Shown piece after piece: positions 13,920 to 22,762 of a stretch of 64,000 nt of DNA. The stretch is taken from assembly GCF_018603905.1 (NCBI RefSeq), contig NZ_JAHFZZ010000019.1:1-64000 (forward strand), in the 5' to 3' direction. This stretch comes from Nonomuraea sp. NEAU-A123. GTDB lineage: Bacteria; Actinomycetota; Actinomycetes; Streptosporangiales; Streptosporangiaceae. The first letter of the stretch is position 1, and each line of letters starts with the position of its first letter. The notes beneath the pieces are model-generated. The model made no database searches, had not been told where the DNA came from, and worked only from the letters and a program-made list of their open reading frames with translations. The translations under genes were made by a program, and so were the position numbers.

Positions 13920-16379
13920 TCAGAAGGTGAGACCCGGCGCCTCGGAAAGGGTCTTCGCCGCCGAGGAGGAGCCGACCTCCAGCCGGAAGGTGCCCGGCTC
14001 GACGGCCCAGCGGCCCGCCGCGACGTCCCAGTGCTCGACGGCCCGCCGCCGGACGGTCACCGTCACCGCGACCTCCTCGCCTGACGCGGCATCGACCGTG
14101 GCGAACCCGGCCAGCCAGCGCGGAGAACGCTCGATGGCGCTGTCGGGGCGGCTCGCGTACACCTGCACGACCTCGCGTCCGGGCCGGTCACCGGTGTTCC
14201 GCACCAGGACGGTGACCTCGGCCGTCGCACCGTCTTGGCGAACCTTCGCGGGGCCGTACTCCCAGGTCGTGTAGCCGAGGCCATGACCGAAGGGGTAGAG
14301 GGCCTCGACCTGGCCGCGGTAGCCGATCGCCGGCCCCTCGTCGTAGGTGAGCACGCCGTCGACCGGCTGCGTGGCGGCGTGGTCCCCCTCCCGGAGCGGC
14401 CACGAGGTGGGCAGCCGCCCGCCGGGCTCCACTCGTCCGAACAGCACGTCGGCCAGCGCGTTGCCGTACTCCTGCCCCGGGAACCAGGTGAGCAGGACCG
14501 CGGCGACCTCGTCGTGCCAGGGCAGCAGGACGGGGGCGCCGGAGTTGACCACGACGATGGTGCGCGGGTTCGCGGCGGCGACGCGGCGGACGAGCTCGTC
14601 CTGCCGCCCCGGCAGGGCCAGGCTCGTCCGGTCGAACCCCTCGCTCTCGACCTCCTCGTTGGTGCCCACGACCACCACGGCGACATCGGCATCGCGGGCC
14701 AGCGCGACGGCCCGCTCGATCTCCTCGTCGTCCGTGCCGTGGGGCGTCTCCAGGTTGAGCTGAAGCGTGAGGCCGGGCAGCATGCCTTCCGCCCGGACGA
14801 GATCATGTACCAGCGTGACCTCGATGCTCTCCCCCGCCGCCAGCCGTACGGGGTGGGTCCGCTGCGGCGGCGTCAGCATGGCCTCGACGATGTCGGCGCC
14901 CGGCGGCAGCGTGAGCACGACGTCATAGACCTCCTGGCCGGCGACGATCAGCCGGTGACGGCCGAGCCCCGAGGAGCCGATCAGGTACGTGCCCGCCTCC
15001 GTGGCCCTGATCAGGGCGCGGACCTCGATCGTGGCGAGCCGCTCGCGCGCGACGGCCTCGGGGAAGGAGCCCATCACCCAGTTGAACGCGCCTCCGTCGC
15101 GCGGCTCCACGGCGAGCACGGACCCGTCGCCGTCGAGGTACCGCACCTCGGCGCAGTGGCCCGACCCGTCGGTGCCACCGCCCGATCCGTCGGGCAGGGC
15201 GAGCCAGGGAGGCCGCGCGATCGGCGTGCGGGTGTGTGCGACGACGCCGATGGCGTGCGTCACCTCGACACCGTCGCCGACCGCGGCCCGCAGACCGTCC
15301 AGCGGGGAGACCGTGTACGGCGGGAACACGGTGGCGCTCCCACCCCCCAGAGTCCTGGCGACCTCCGCATTGGGTCCCAGGACGGCGACCCTGCGCAGCC
15401 CGGAGTGCCCGAGCGGCAGCACGCCACCCTCGTTACGGACCAGCACGAACCCAGCCGCGGCGGCAGCACGCACCTCCGCCGCAACCCGCTGCTCCGTGTA
15501 CGCCTCGCCACCCAAGGCGGTGTCGGCGGTGTCCAGGGCGCCGACCCTCGCGGCCAGGCGGAGGATTCGCAGCACCTTTTCGTCGACGGCCGCCTCCGGC
15601 ACCGCGCCCGCCCGCACCGACGCCACCAGCGCCTCACCCCACGGACCCGACGGCCCGGGCATGACCAGGTCAAGCGCGGCGTTGGCGGCCGCCTCCGTGG
15701 AGCCGGTGGCGAACCAGTCGGACATCACGACCCCGTCGAACCCCCACTCGTCCCGCAGGACGTCACGCAGCAGCGGGTTCTCGGTCATGGTCGCGCCGTT
15801 CACACCGTTGTACGCGGCCATCACCGCCCACACCTCGCCCTCCCGGACAATGGCCTCGAAAGGCGCCAGGTAGAGCTCGCGGAGCGTCCGCTCGTCCACC
15901 CGGGCGTCGAGAGTCATCCGCTGAGTCTCGGAGTCGTTGGCGACGAAGTGCTTGACCGTCGCGCCCACCCCCCCGCCCTGCACGCCCCGCACGTACGCGA
16001 CGCCGATCCTGGCGGTCAGCAGCGGGTCCTCGCTGAAGCACTCGAAGTGGCGCCCGCCGTACGGGGACCTGTGCAGGTTGACGGTGGGGGCGAGCAGGAC
16101 GTCCACGCCCTTGCGCCGCGCCTCGGCCGCCAGCAGGCGGCCGATCGCCTCGACCCGGGCCTCGTCCCAGGTGGCGGCGAGCGCGGTGGGCGAGGGCACG
16201 TTGACGGAGGTGTCGCGTTCGTCCCAGATCTCGCCACGGACGCCGGCGGGCCCGTCCGAGACGACCAACCGGCGCAGACCCACGGCCGGTTCGGGGTGGA
16301 GCGACCAGAAATCGGCGCCGGTGAGCAGCCTCACCTTCTGCTGCAGGGAGAGCGCGGCGACAAGGCTTTCCAGGTTCAT
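13920..16379 (-). CDS. Glycoside hydrolase family 3 beta-glucosidase with PA14 insert
   Basis: An 819-residue cytoplasmic enzyme from ATG 16379 (AGGAA 10 bases upstream; an earlier in-frame start at 16469 lacks support). The family 3 barrel has RRLVVSDGPAGVRG (37-50), the substrate-binding KHF at 143-145 and the nucleophile Asp221 in VVMSDWF. After about residue 400 a PA14-type carbohydrate-binding insert is indicated by EAGTYLIGSSGLGRHRLIV. The second alpha/beta domain (VAVVVVGTNEEVESEGFDRT, with the acid/base-region Glu) and a C-terminal FnIII-like domain (EVVQVYASRPDS) follow. It removes glucosyl or related residues from the non-reducing ends of imported oligosaccharides. It has no signal peptide. 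A LacI gene lies upstream on the same strand, and operator-like dyads precede the start. Confidence 0.93.
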   Translation of the reverse strand: MNLESLVAALSLQQKVRLLTGADFWSLHPEPAVGLRRLVVSDGPAGVRGEIWDERDTSVNVPSPTALAATWDEARVEAIGRLLAAEARRKGVDVLLAPTVNLHRSPYGGRHFECFSEDPLLTARIGVAYVRGVQGGGVGATVKHFVANDSETQRMTLDARVDERTLRELYLAPFEAIVREGEVWAVMAAYNGVNGATMTENPLLRDVLRDEWGFDGVVMSDWFATGSTEAAANAALDLVMPGPSGPWGEALVASVRAGAVPEAAVDEKVLRILRLAARVGALDTADTALGGEAYTEQRVAAEVRAAAAAGFVLVRNEGGVLPLGHSGLRRVAVLGPNAEVARTLGGGSATVFPPYTVSPLDGLRAAVGDGVEVTHAIGVVAHTRTPIARPPWLALPDGSGGGTDGSGHCAEVRYLDGDGSVLAVEPRDGGAFNWVMGSFPEAVARERLATIEVRALIRATEAGTYLIGSSGLGRHRLIVAGQEVYDVVLTLPPGADIVEAMLTPPQRTHPVRLAAGESIEVTLVHDLVRAEGMLPGLTLQLNLETPHGTDDEEIERAVALARDADVAVVVVGTNEEVESEGFDRTSLALPGRQDELVRRVAAANPRTIVVVNSGAPVLLPWHDEVAAVLLTWFPGQEYGNALADVLFGRVEPGGRLPTSWPLREGDHAATQPVDGVLTYDEGPAIGYRGQVEALYPFGHGLGYTTWEYGPAKVRQDGATAEVTVLVRNTGDRPGREVVQVYASRPDSAIERSPRWLAGFATVDAASGEEVAVTVTVRRRAVEHWDVAAGRWAVEPGTFRLEVGSSSAAKTLSEAPGLTF

Positions 16380-16430
16380 GAGGGGGTTCCTGAGCTCGGG
16401 GGTGCCAGCTAACTGATACGTAGAAGTAAG

Positions 16431-16492
16431 ACGTTTCGGTAAACGTAGCCGCACCCCCGAGGCGAGCACAAGCGACGATTGAAACGATTTAC
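16431..16492 (-). promoter_or_regulatory. Two LacI-type operator candidates upstream of the GH3 gene
   Basis: ACGTTT-CGGT-AAACGT (16431-16446) is a perfect dyad. TTGAAACGATTTAC around 16479-16492 resembles the LacI-family consensus TGAAACGTTTCA with its central CG. Both lie 50-115 bases upstream of the beta-glucosidase start in a short AT-richer segment. The neighbouring LacI protein is the obvious candidate to bind them. Confidence 0.55.
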
Positions 16493-16502
16493 ACCGACAC
16501 CT

Positions 16503-16804
16503 TCAGCGTCCGAGCAGCGGACCATACTCGCCCCACACCCGGGCGTCGATCGAGGCATGCCTCGGGGCGTCGCGGGTGTAGAACTCCTTGCCGCACTCCA
16601 GGTCCTCCAGATCCAGGTACGGCTTGGCCTGCGCCTGAGTGAGATCCGGCGCCTCATTTCCGGCCTTCTCGCCGCTCAAAGCGAGCAACTCGTCCCAGAA
16701 GGCCGCGGATCTGCTGACCTTTTCGCGGGAACGGGGGCGGCGGCCGGTTAAGCGGCCCACCCCGATACGAGGGCAAGCGAAAGCAACCACGTGACACGAC
16801 GCAT
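16503..16804 (-). pseudogene. Remnant of a secreted protein between lacI and the beta-glucosidase
   Basis: An ATG at 16804 with CTGGAGA upstream opens a clean signal peptide, MRRVTWLLSLALVSGWAA, immediately broken by TAA. In the same frame PAAAPVPAKRSADP follows like a mature N-terminus. A different frame then carries FWDELLALSGEKAGNEAPDL and ECGKEFYTRDAPRHASIDAR, ending at 16503. One stop and one frameshift thus separate pieces of what was a secreted product, and most of the length is gone. Its position inside the LacI/GH3 cluster suggests an extracellular glycosidase or sugar-binding protein, but the family is not recognisable. Confidence 0.5.
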
Positions 16805-16816
16805 GAGATCTCCAGA

Positions 16817-17800
16817 TCAGGCGGACTCGCGGATCACCAGGCTCGCGGTCTCGGTCCGCGGGGACTGCGGCGACCGTGCGCCGTCAGCCCGCAGGATCAT
16901 CTCCGTCAGGTGCCCGGCCACGGTCTGGGTGTGCTGGTCGACCGTGGTCAGGGGCGGCATGGCGAAGGGCGCCAGCGGGATGTCGTCCACGCCGATCACC
17001 GCGAGGTCGCCGGGAGCGGTCAGGCCGGCGGCCCGCATCCCGGCCAGCAGCGCGAACGCGGTCTCGTCGTTGTAAGCGCACACGCCGTCGACGCCCGCGG
17101 CGTGCCAGGCCCGCACCGCCCCGGCGGCCGTGGCCGCGTCCAGCGGGACATCCCGTACGTCCGGCGGCTCCAGCCCCAGCTCGGCACAGGCTTGGCGGAC
17201 CCCGCCGAGACGCAGGTCGTAGAACTCGCGTACGCGTGGATCGTCCGGCGCCGCGTAGCCGATGCGACGGCGACCGGTGGCGGCCAGGTGTCCGGCCTGC
17301 AGGCGGCCGATCTCGGTCTGCGGGACGGTCAGGATGTTCTCCCCGCCACCGTCGAGCCGGGTGCTGACGACCCGGATGCCGGCCGCCCGCAGGCTCGCCT
17401 GGTCTTCCGCGGAGATGGGCGTGAACGAGACGATGGCCACCGGTTCCAGCTCGCGGGCCAGCGCCGTCACGGGCAGCCGGCGTTCGCGGCGGGTGATCGC
17501 GGTCAGGCCGTGCCGTTCGAGGTCGTCGGTGAGGTGCTCGACGATCTGGGAAAGCGCGACGCCGAGCGGTACGTCGGACAGGACGACCAGCACGAGGTCG
17601 CTGCGGCCCCGGCGCAGGGTGCGCGCGGCGGCGGAGGGGGCGTAGCCGAGCTTGTCGACCGCCGCGAAGATCCGGCGCCGCGTCTCCTCGGAGATCTTCT
17701 GGTGTGACACGTTGTTGAGCACGTAGCTGACCGTGGTCTGCGAGACCCCGGCCTCCCGGGCCACATCGATCGAGGTGATCCGGCGCGGCCTGGCTGCCAT
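16817..17800 (-). CDS. LacI-family transcriptional repressor
   Basis: A 327-residue protein. The N-terminal HTH is ITSIDVAREAGVSQTTVSYV with the hinge helix at about residues 50-60 (YAPSAAARTLRRG). The periplasmic-binding-protein-like effector domain follows, with characteristic GVDGVCAYNDETAFALLAGM and PGDLAVIGVDDIPLAPFAMP and the C-terminal LTTVDQHTQTVAGHL. It probably represses the downstream glycosidase cluster and is released by a sugar. The gene lies on the same strand, only 13 bases before the secreted-protein remnant, so it may autoregulate the operon. All domains are complete. The inducer cannot be deduced, though the beta-glucosidase points to a beta-glucoside or disaccharide. Confidence 0.93.
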   Translation of the reverse strand: MAARPRRITSIDVAREAGVSQTTVSYVLNNVSHQKISEETRRRIFAAVDKLGYAPSAAARTLRRGRSDLVLVVLSDVPLGVALSQIVEHLTDDLERHGLTAITRRERRLPVTALARELEPVAIVSFTPISAEDQASLRAAGIRVVSTRLDGGGENILTVPQTEIGRLQAGHLAATGRRRIGYAAPDDPRVREFYDLRLGGVRQACAELGLEPPDVRDVPLDAATAAGAVRAWHAAGVDGVCAYNDETAFALLAGMRAAGLTAPGDLAVIGVDDIPLAPFAMPPLTTVDQHTQTVAGHLTEMILRADGARSPQSPRTETASLVIRESA

Positions 17801-17878
17801 CGACCCCCCAGGCGTCCCGTACGTATCCGGGGTGAATCGTAACAGTCGGGTGATGAGCCCAGAAGGGGCGCCGGCCGG

Positions 17879-18265
17879 CTACGAGCTTGGCGAGCGGGGC
17901 ACGAGCTTGATCGTCGCGGCGCGCGCATCGGGGTTGACGACGCCGCCGACGATGTTCGCGCCGTAGCGGCGGTACTTGCCACGGTAGGCGTCGTCGAGCC
18001 GGCCGTGAACGTCGGGATCGGCGTCGGCGAAGGTGACGTCCTTGTCGACGCCACCGGCCGAGATGTGGCCTTCGCGGCGCGTCTGGGTGCCGCGGTACCA
18101 GGTGCCGTCGCGGCCGTGCATGGAGCGGACGTACAGGTCGTCGCCGTTGCGGACGACCCACATCGTCACCGGGTCGCGCAGGCTGCCGTCACCTCTCAGG
18201 GACGCGAGCTCCAGTTCTTCCGCGTTTCCGATCTTGGTGAGCTCATCGCTCGTCCAGGCGGCCAT
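17879..18265 (-). CDS. DUF2255 family protein
   Basis: A 128-residue protein of the DUF2255 family. It starts WTSDELTKIGNAEELELASL, then has PVTMWVVRNGDDLYVRSMHG, RDGTWYRGTQTRREGHISAG and AYRGKYRRYGANIVGGVV. These segments resemble the split-barrel folds of flavin- or F420-binding proteins, but no cofactor motif is proven for the family. It lies downstream of a zinc alcohol dehydrogenase on the same strand (about 150-base gap), a pairing that suggests a redox role. There is no signal peptide. Family assignment is confident; function is unknown. Confidence 0.85.
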   Translation of the reverse strand: MAAWTSDELTKIGNAEELELASLRGDGSLRDPVTMWVVRNGDDLYVRSMHGRDGTWYRGTQTRREGHISAGGVDKDVTFADADPDVHGRLDDAYRGKYRRYGANIVGGVVNPDARAATIKLVPRSPSS

Positions 18266-18412
18266 CGGCTCATCTCCTTCGTCGGGTCATGACTGGCGTA
18301 CGGTCTCGACGTCTTTGCGGGCCCGGCCGACGAGTTCCTCATACAGTCGATGCTCCTGTTCTCGGATGCTCGGGGCCGCCCGGCGCCGGGTTGACCGCGC
18401 GGCGCATGGCGC

Positions 18413-19447
18413 TCAGGGCTGGATGAGCACCTTCAGCGCCTTGCGGTCGGCCATCGCGCGGTAGCCGTCGGACACTTCGTCCAGGCCGACGGTGCGGTCG
18501 AAGACGCGGCCCGGCTCGATCTTGCCGTCGAGGACGTCGGGCAGCAGCTCCTCGATGTAGGCGCGGGCCGGTGCCGCGCCACCCGTGAGGGTGATGTTGC
18601 GCATGAGCGTGTCGAACCCCATCGGGACCTCGGTGTACTGCGACACGCCGAGCCGGCTCACCACGCCACCGTCGCGGACCACGCCGAGGGCCGTCTCCAG
18701 CGACTGCCTGGTGCCGACGCACTCCACGACCGCGTGGGTGCCGTCGCCGCCGGTCAGCTCGCGTACCCGCTCGATGCCTTCCTCGCCGCGCTCGGCGACC
18801 ACGTCGGTGGCGCCGAAGTCGCGGCCCAGGTCGGTACGGTCGGTGTGGCGGCCCATCAGGATGATCCGCTCGGCGCCGAGCCGCTCGGCGGCCAGCACCG
18901 CCGACAGGCCGACCGCGCCGTCGCCGATCACCGTCACCGACCTGCCCGGCGCGACCCGGGACGTCACCACGCCGTGGTGGCCGGTGCACAGCACATCCGA
19001 CAGCGTCAGCAGCGACGGCAGCAGCTCCGAGTCCTCGCCGACCAGCAGCTTCACCAGCGTGCCTTGGGCCTGCGGCACCCGTACAGCCTCGCCCTGGCCG
19101 CCGTCCACGCCGTTCAGGCCCCACTGGCCACCGTGGCGGCAGGACGTCTGCAGGCCCTCGCGGCAGAAGTCGCAGGTGTTGTCCGCCCACACGAACGGCG
19201 CCACCACGACATCACCCCGCTTCAGCCCGGACACCCGCGAGCCAACGTCCGCCACGACGCCGAGGAACTCGTGCCCCATGCGCCGGCCCTGCTCCGAAGC
19301 CGGCATCGCTCCGTACGGCCACAGATCACTGCCGCAGACGCACGAGCGCAGCACCCGCACCACCGCGTCGGCCGGTTCCCGCAGCACCGGGTCGGGCACG
19401 TCCTCCACGCGCACGTCGCCGGCACCGTACATCAAAGTTGCTCGCAC
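18413..19447 (-). CDS. Zinc-dependent alcohol dehydrogenase (MDR family)
   Basis: 344 residues from GTG 19447, supported by GGGAGG eight bases upstream (an upstream in-frame start at 19516 lacks such a site). The GroES-like domain carries the catalytic zinc ligands in SCVCGSDLWPYG and GHEFLGVVADVG. A reduced structural-zinc loop reads CDFCREGLQTSCRHG. The Rossmann domain has VTVIGDGAVGLSAVLAAERLG as dinucleotide fold. The C-terminus is IEPGRVFDRTVGLDEVSDGY. The enzyme oxidises an alcohol or reduces an aldehyde with NAD(P); the substrate is unknown. Complete length for the family. It is followed by the DUF2255 gene. Confidence 0.9.
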   Translation of the reverse strand: MRATLMYGAGDVRVEDVPDPVLREPADAVVRVLRSCVCGSDLWPYGAMPASEQGRRMGHEFLGVVADVGSRVSGLKRGDVVVAPFVWADNTCDFCREGLQTSCRHGGQWGLNGVDGGQGEAVRVPQAQGTLVKLLVGEDSELLPSLLTLSDVLCTGHHGVVTSRVAPGRSVTVIGDGAVGLSAVLAAERLGAERIILMGRHTDRTDLGRDFGATDVVAERGEEGIERVRELTGGDGTHAVVECVGTRQSLETALGVVRDGGVVSRLGVSQYTEVPMGFDTLMRNITLTGGAAPARAYIEELLPDVLDGKIEPGRVFDRTVGLDEVSDGYRAMADRKALKVLIQP

Positions 19448-19807
19448 GAGGCCCTCCCATGGTCCTTGTCGTTGCCTGCGGATGTCGAACGGCGTGGCGC
19501 GATGCGGACGGACCACAGCAGGACCGCGACCAGCCGTCCACCACCCGCTGCGGCCCCGTCATGCCACCGCCCGACCCCCGCCGACGGCCTGCGTCCACTG
19601 TGCCGTCACCGCCCGCCGCGCGGCAGGGTGAGCTGTACCGGGGAACGCTGTTCAGGGGTCTGACAGGGCCCCCCACCGCGCGGGTCCGCGGTCACCAGGC
19701 GCGTGTAGGGCGACAGATCAAGGGACCTGACGCGCTCTCGATACGACAGCACGCCGCGTTCGGTGCCGCCAGGATGCGCCGACGCTTGGCGGCGCACCCT
19801 GGGCGCT
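19448..19807. other. Intergenic region, no gene seen
   Basis: This stretch separates the alcohol dehydrogenase promoter from the 3' end of the dpp-type operon. All frames are biased shadows. A weak terminator-like stem, TGCGCCG (19775-19781) with CGGCGCA (19790-19796), lies just past the end of the last ABC gene. Confidence 0.5.
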
Positions 19808-20827
19808 TCACCGGGCGGCCGCCTCCTGGAGGGGGAAGTGGCAGGCGGCCGCGTGCCGCTGTTCGTCGCCGGACGGCTCCAGGGGCGGCGGCTCCTGGGC
19901 GCAGATGTCCTGCGCCTTCCAGCAGCGGGTACGGAAGCGGCACCCCGACGGCGGGTCGAGCGGGGAGGGCACCTCGCCCTTGAGCAGGATCCGGTCGCGC
20001 CGCGCTCCGGGGGTGACGTCGAGCACCGGCGCCGCCGACATCAGCGCGGCGGTGTAGGGGTGCCGTGGCTGATCGAACACCTGCTTCGTCGGGCCCGTCT
20101 CGACGATCTTGCCGAGGTACATGACCGAGACCCGGTCGGCGACGTGGCGGACGACGGACAGGTCATGGGAGATGAACACGTACGACACGCCCAGCCTGGC
20201 CTGCAGGTCGGTGAGGAGGTTGAGCACCTGCGCCTGGACCGACAGGTCGAGCGCCGACACCGGCTCGTCGCACACGATGACGTCCGGTTCGAGGGCGAGC
20301 GCGCGGGCGATGCCCAGCCGCTGACGCTGGCCGCCGGAGAACTCCTGCGGGTAACGGCGGACGTCACTCGCCCGCAGCCCGACCATCTCGAGCAGTTCGG
20401 CCACCCGCTTGCCGCGCTCCTTCGCCGGCACCAGGTCACGGTGCGTGCGCCATGGCTCGGCGACGATGTCCTCGGCGCACAGGCGGGCGTTCAGTGACGC
20501 GAACGGGTCCTGGAAGACCATCTGGACCCGGCGGCGCCACTTGAGCAGCTCCTTGCCGCGCAGCGCGAACGGGTCCGTGCCCTCGAACCTGACGTGCCCC
20601 TGGTCCGGGCGCTCCAGCATGAGCAGCACCCGGGCGAGGGTCGACTTGCCGCAGCCAGACTCCCCGACCAGGCCCAGCGTCTCGCCGCGCTCCAGCCGCA
20701 GGTCGACTCCGTCGAGCGCGCGCAGACGGTTGCGGCCGGACGGGCCGCGCGCCACGTGGAAGCTCTTGCTCAGCCCCGCCACGTCCAGCAGGGGAGCCTC
20801 CATCGTGGATGTGGCGGGCTCAGTCAT
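19808..20827 (-). CDS. Dipeptide/oligopeptide-type ABC transporter ATPase (DppF/OppF type)
   Basis: A 339-residue ATPase. Walker A is GLVGESGCGKST (about 53-64), the signature is FSGGQRQRLGIARALALEPD, and Walker B is VIVCDEPVSALD, with the switch His in FISHDLSVVRH. The C-terminal region after 260 has the oligopeptide-transporter motif with CRFRTRCWKAQDICAQEPP, a four-Cys cluster that in this family binds an iron-sulphur centre. It overlaps the upstream DppD gene by eight bases. With DppD it forms the heterodimer that powers the DppBC channel. The operon also contains a sugar-acid dehydratase, so the cargo may not be a peptide. Confidence 0.93.
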   Translation of the reverse strand: MTEPATSTMEAPLLDVAGLSKSFHVARGPSGRNRLRALDGVDLRLERGETLGLVGESGCGKSTLARVLLMLERPDQGHVRFEGTDPFALRGKELLKWRRRVQMVFQDPFASLNARLCAEDIVAEPWRTHRDLVPAKERGKRVAELLEMVGLRASDVRRYPQEFSGGQRQRLGIARALALEPDVIVCDEPVSALDLSVQAQVLNLLTDLQARLGVSYVFISHDLSVVRHVADRVSVMYLGKIVETGPTKQVFDQPRHPYTAALMSAAPVLDVTPGARRDRILLKGEVPSPLDPPSGCRFRTRCWKAQDICAQEPPPLEPSGDEQRHAAACHFPLQEAAAR

Positions 20828-21812
20828 CGGTCAGCTCCCTCCAATGGTGACAGGCGGACATGCGCCCGGGTCCGGCCTCGACGAGGACGGGGCGCTGCTC
20901 CGCGCACACGTCGCGGGCCATCGGACAGCGCGCGCGGAAGGCGCAGCCCGAGGGCACCGAGTGCAGGTCGGGCGGGCTGCCCGGGATGGACTTCAGGGTG
21001 GTTCCGCGCGCCACCTCGGCCGGCACCGAGTCGAGCAGCCCTCGGGTGTACGGGTGGCGCGGCCGGGCGAACACGTCCGCCACCCGGCCGGTCTCGACGA
21101 TGTTGCCCGCGTACATGACGGCTACATGGTCGGCCTGCTCGGCCACGACCGCGAGGTCATGGGTGATCAGGATCAGCGCGGCCTGCTGCTCGGTGCGCAG
21201 CTCGCGCAGCAGCTTCATGATCTGGGCCTGCACGGTGACGTCGAGGGCGGTGGTGGGCTCGTCGGCGAGCAGCACCTTGGGGTGGAGCGCCATCGCCAGC
21301 GCGATGAGCAGCCGCTGGCGCATGCCGCCGGAGAACTGGTGCGGATAGGCGCCGACGCGGGCGGCGGGCTCGGGGATGCCGACCCGTTCCATCAGCTCGA
21401 CGGCTCGCTTTCGCGCCGCGCGGCGCGAAAGTCGCTCGTGGATCCTGAACGGCTCGGCGAGCTGGGCGCCGACCGTCTGGACGGGGTTCAGCGCGGTGAG
21501 CGCGTCCTGGAAGACGATGGCCAGGCCGGGACCGGCCAGCCGCCTGCGCTGTGACGGCGACAGGGTGAGGACGTCGGTCCCGTCCAGGCGTACGGCGCCG
21601 CCGGCCACATGGGCCACCGGGTCGAGGAGGCCGACGATGGCCTGCGCCGTCATGCTCTTGCCGCAGCCCGACTCGCCCAGGAGCGCCAGTGTCTCGCCGG
21701 AGCGTACGGAGAAGCTGACCTCGCGCACGGCGCGTACCGTCCCGGAGGGAGTTCGGATGTCGACCGACAGCCGATCCACCTCCAGCACCGGGGACCCGTT
21801 CGACTCGCTCAC
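20820..21812 (-). CDS. Dipeptide/oligopeptide-type ABC transporter ATPase (DppD/OppD type)
   Basis: 330 residues from GTG 21812 (GGAGGTG upstream, overlapping the DppC stop by four bases). The much longer open frame upstream is a shadow of DppC. Walker A is LLGESGCGKSMT, the signature FSGGMRQRLLIALAMALHPK, Walker B VLLADEPTTALDVT. The C-terminal oligopeptide module has GCAFRARCPMARDVCAEQRP with the clustered cysteines. It is the second ATPase of the transporter. Coupling to DppC and DppF by overlaps ensures stoichiometric synthesis. Confidence 0.93.
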   Translation of the reverse strand: MSESNGSPVLEVDRLSVDIRTPSGTVRAVREVSFSVRSGETLALLGESGCGKSMTAQAIVGLLDPVAHVAGGAVRLDGTDVLTLSPSQRRRLAGPGLAIVFQDALTALNPVQTVGAQLAEPFRIHERLSRRAARKRAVELMERVGIPEPAARVGAYPHQFSGGMRQRLLIALAMALHPKVLLADEPTTALDVTVQAQIMKLLRELRTEQQAALILITHDLAVVAEQADHVAVMYAGNIVETGRVADVFARPRHPYTRGLLDSVPAEVARGTTLKSIPGSPPDLHSVPSGCAFRARCPMARDVCAEQRPVLVEAGPGRMSACHHWRELTDD

Positions 21813-22762
21813 GCCCGCACCTCCTTGTTCTTGTGGCGGGCTTCGCGGCGCGAGCGGGGCAAGGTGAGCCGCCACCGCTGGCCGGGGTCCATGGCCAGGC
21901 GTGCCCAGGACGCGAGGACGGTCGCCGAGACGGTGGTCACCACGATGGCGAGTCCCGGGAAGACGGCGATCCACCAGGCGCTCTGCAGCACCTGCCGTCC
22001 CTGGGCGACCATCAGGCCCCAGCTCATGTCCGGCGGCTGGATGCCGATGCCCAGAAAGCTCAGCGACGATTCGGTCAGCATCACGAAACAGAAGTCCAGG
22101 GTCGCGACGGTGAACAGAGTGGGCAGTACGGTCGGTGCCACGTGCCTGCCGATGATCGCCCAGCTCTTGGCGCCGAAGGTGCGCGCCGCGTCGACGAACA
22201 GCCGGCTCTGCAGCTCGGCCGACTCCGCCCGGGCGGCGCGCAGGTAGATCGGGATCCGCGCGATCGCCAGGACCAGGACGATGTTCCCGGCGCTGGGGGA
22301 GAAGACGTACAGCACGACCACGGCCAGCAGCAGCGAGGGGAAGCTGAGGATGACGTCGGCGACGCGCATGGAGACGTTCTCCCGCCAGCCGCGGTGGTAG
22401 CCCGCCCACATCCCCCAGATCGACCCGACGACGAGGGAGACCACGACCGCCGGGACGGCGACGGAGAGCGTCGTGCGGCTCGCCACGATGAGCCTGGCGA
22501 GCAGGCTGCGGCCGAGGGAGTCGCTGCCGAGCAGGAACGCCCAGCCGTCGTCGAGGCTGAACGGCGGCCGGTTGACCGCCCGCAGGTTCTGCTTCACGGC
22601 CAGATCGCCGAGCAGGATCGGCCCGATGAGGGCGGAGGCGGCCACGACCAGCAGGATCACCACCGCCACGCAGGCGAACCGGTCCCGGAGCAGCAGCCGC
22701 CACCAAGTAGCCCGCGAGGCGGCAGGAGCGTCACCGGGAGTCATGAGGTCTCCGTTCGTCAC
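21809..22762 (-). CDS. ABC transporter permease, DppC type
   Basis: A 317-residue inner-membrane protein. One N-terminal helix (FACVAVVILLVVAASALIGP) is followed by a segment with LLGSDSLGRSLLARLIVASR, diagnostic of DppC/OppC. Five more helices follow, with the EAA-type loop in AARTFGAKSWAIIGRHVAPT that contacts the ATPases. The ATG at 22762 overlaps the DppB stop. It pairs with DppB to make the translocation path. Confidence 0.93.
   Translation of the reverse strand: MTNGDLMTPGDAPAASRATWWRLLLRDRFACVAVVILLVVAASALIGPILLGDLAVKQNLRAVNRPPFSLDDGWAFLLGSDSLGRSLLARLIVASRTTLSVAVPAVVVSLVVGSIWGMWAGYHRGWRENVSMRVADVILSFPSLLLAVVVLYVFSPSAGNIVLVLAIARIPIYLRAARAESAELQSRLFVDAARTFGAKSWAIIGRHVAPTVLPTLFTVATLDFCFVMLTESSLSFLGIGIQPPDMSWGLMVAQGRQVLQSAWWIAVFPGLAIVVTTVSATVLASWARLAMDPGQRWRLTLPRSRREARHKNKEVRA

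Noticed and set aside
14235..16412. 725-codon open frame on the plus strand opposite the GH3 gene
   Set aside because: Its composition is that of a complementary-strand shadow in high-GC DNA; the minus strand carries a full, motif-containing GH3 enzyme.
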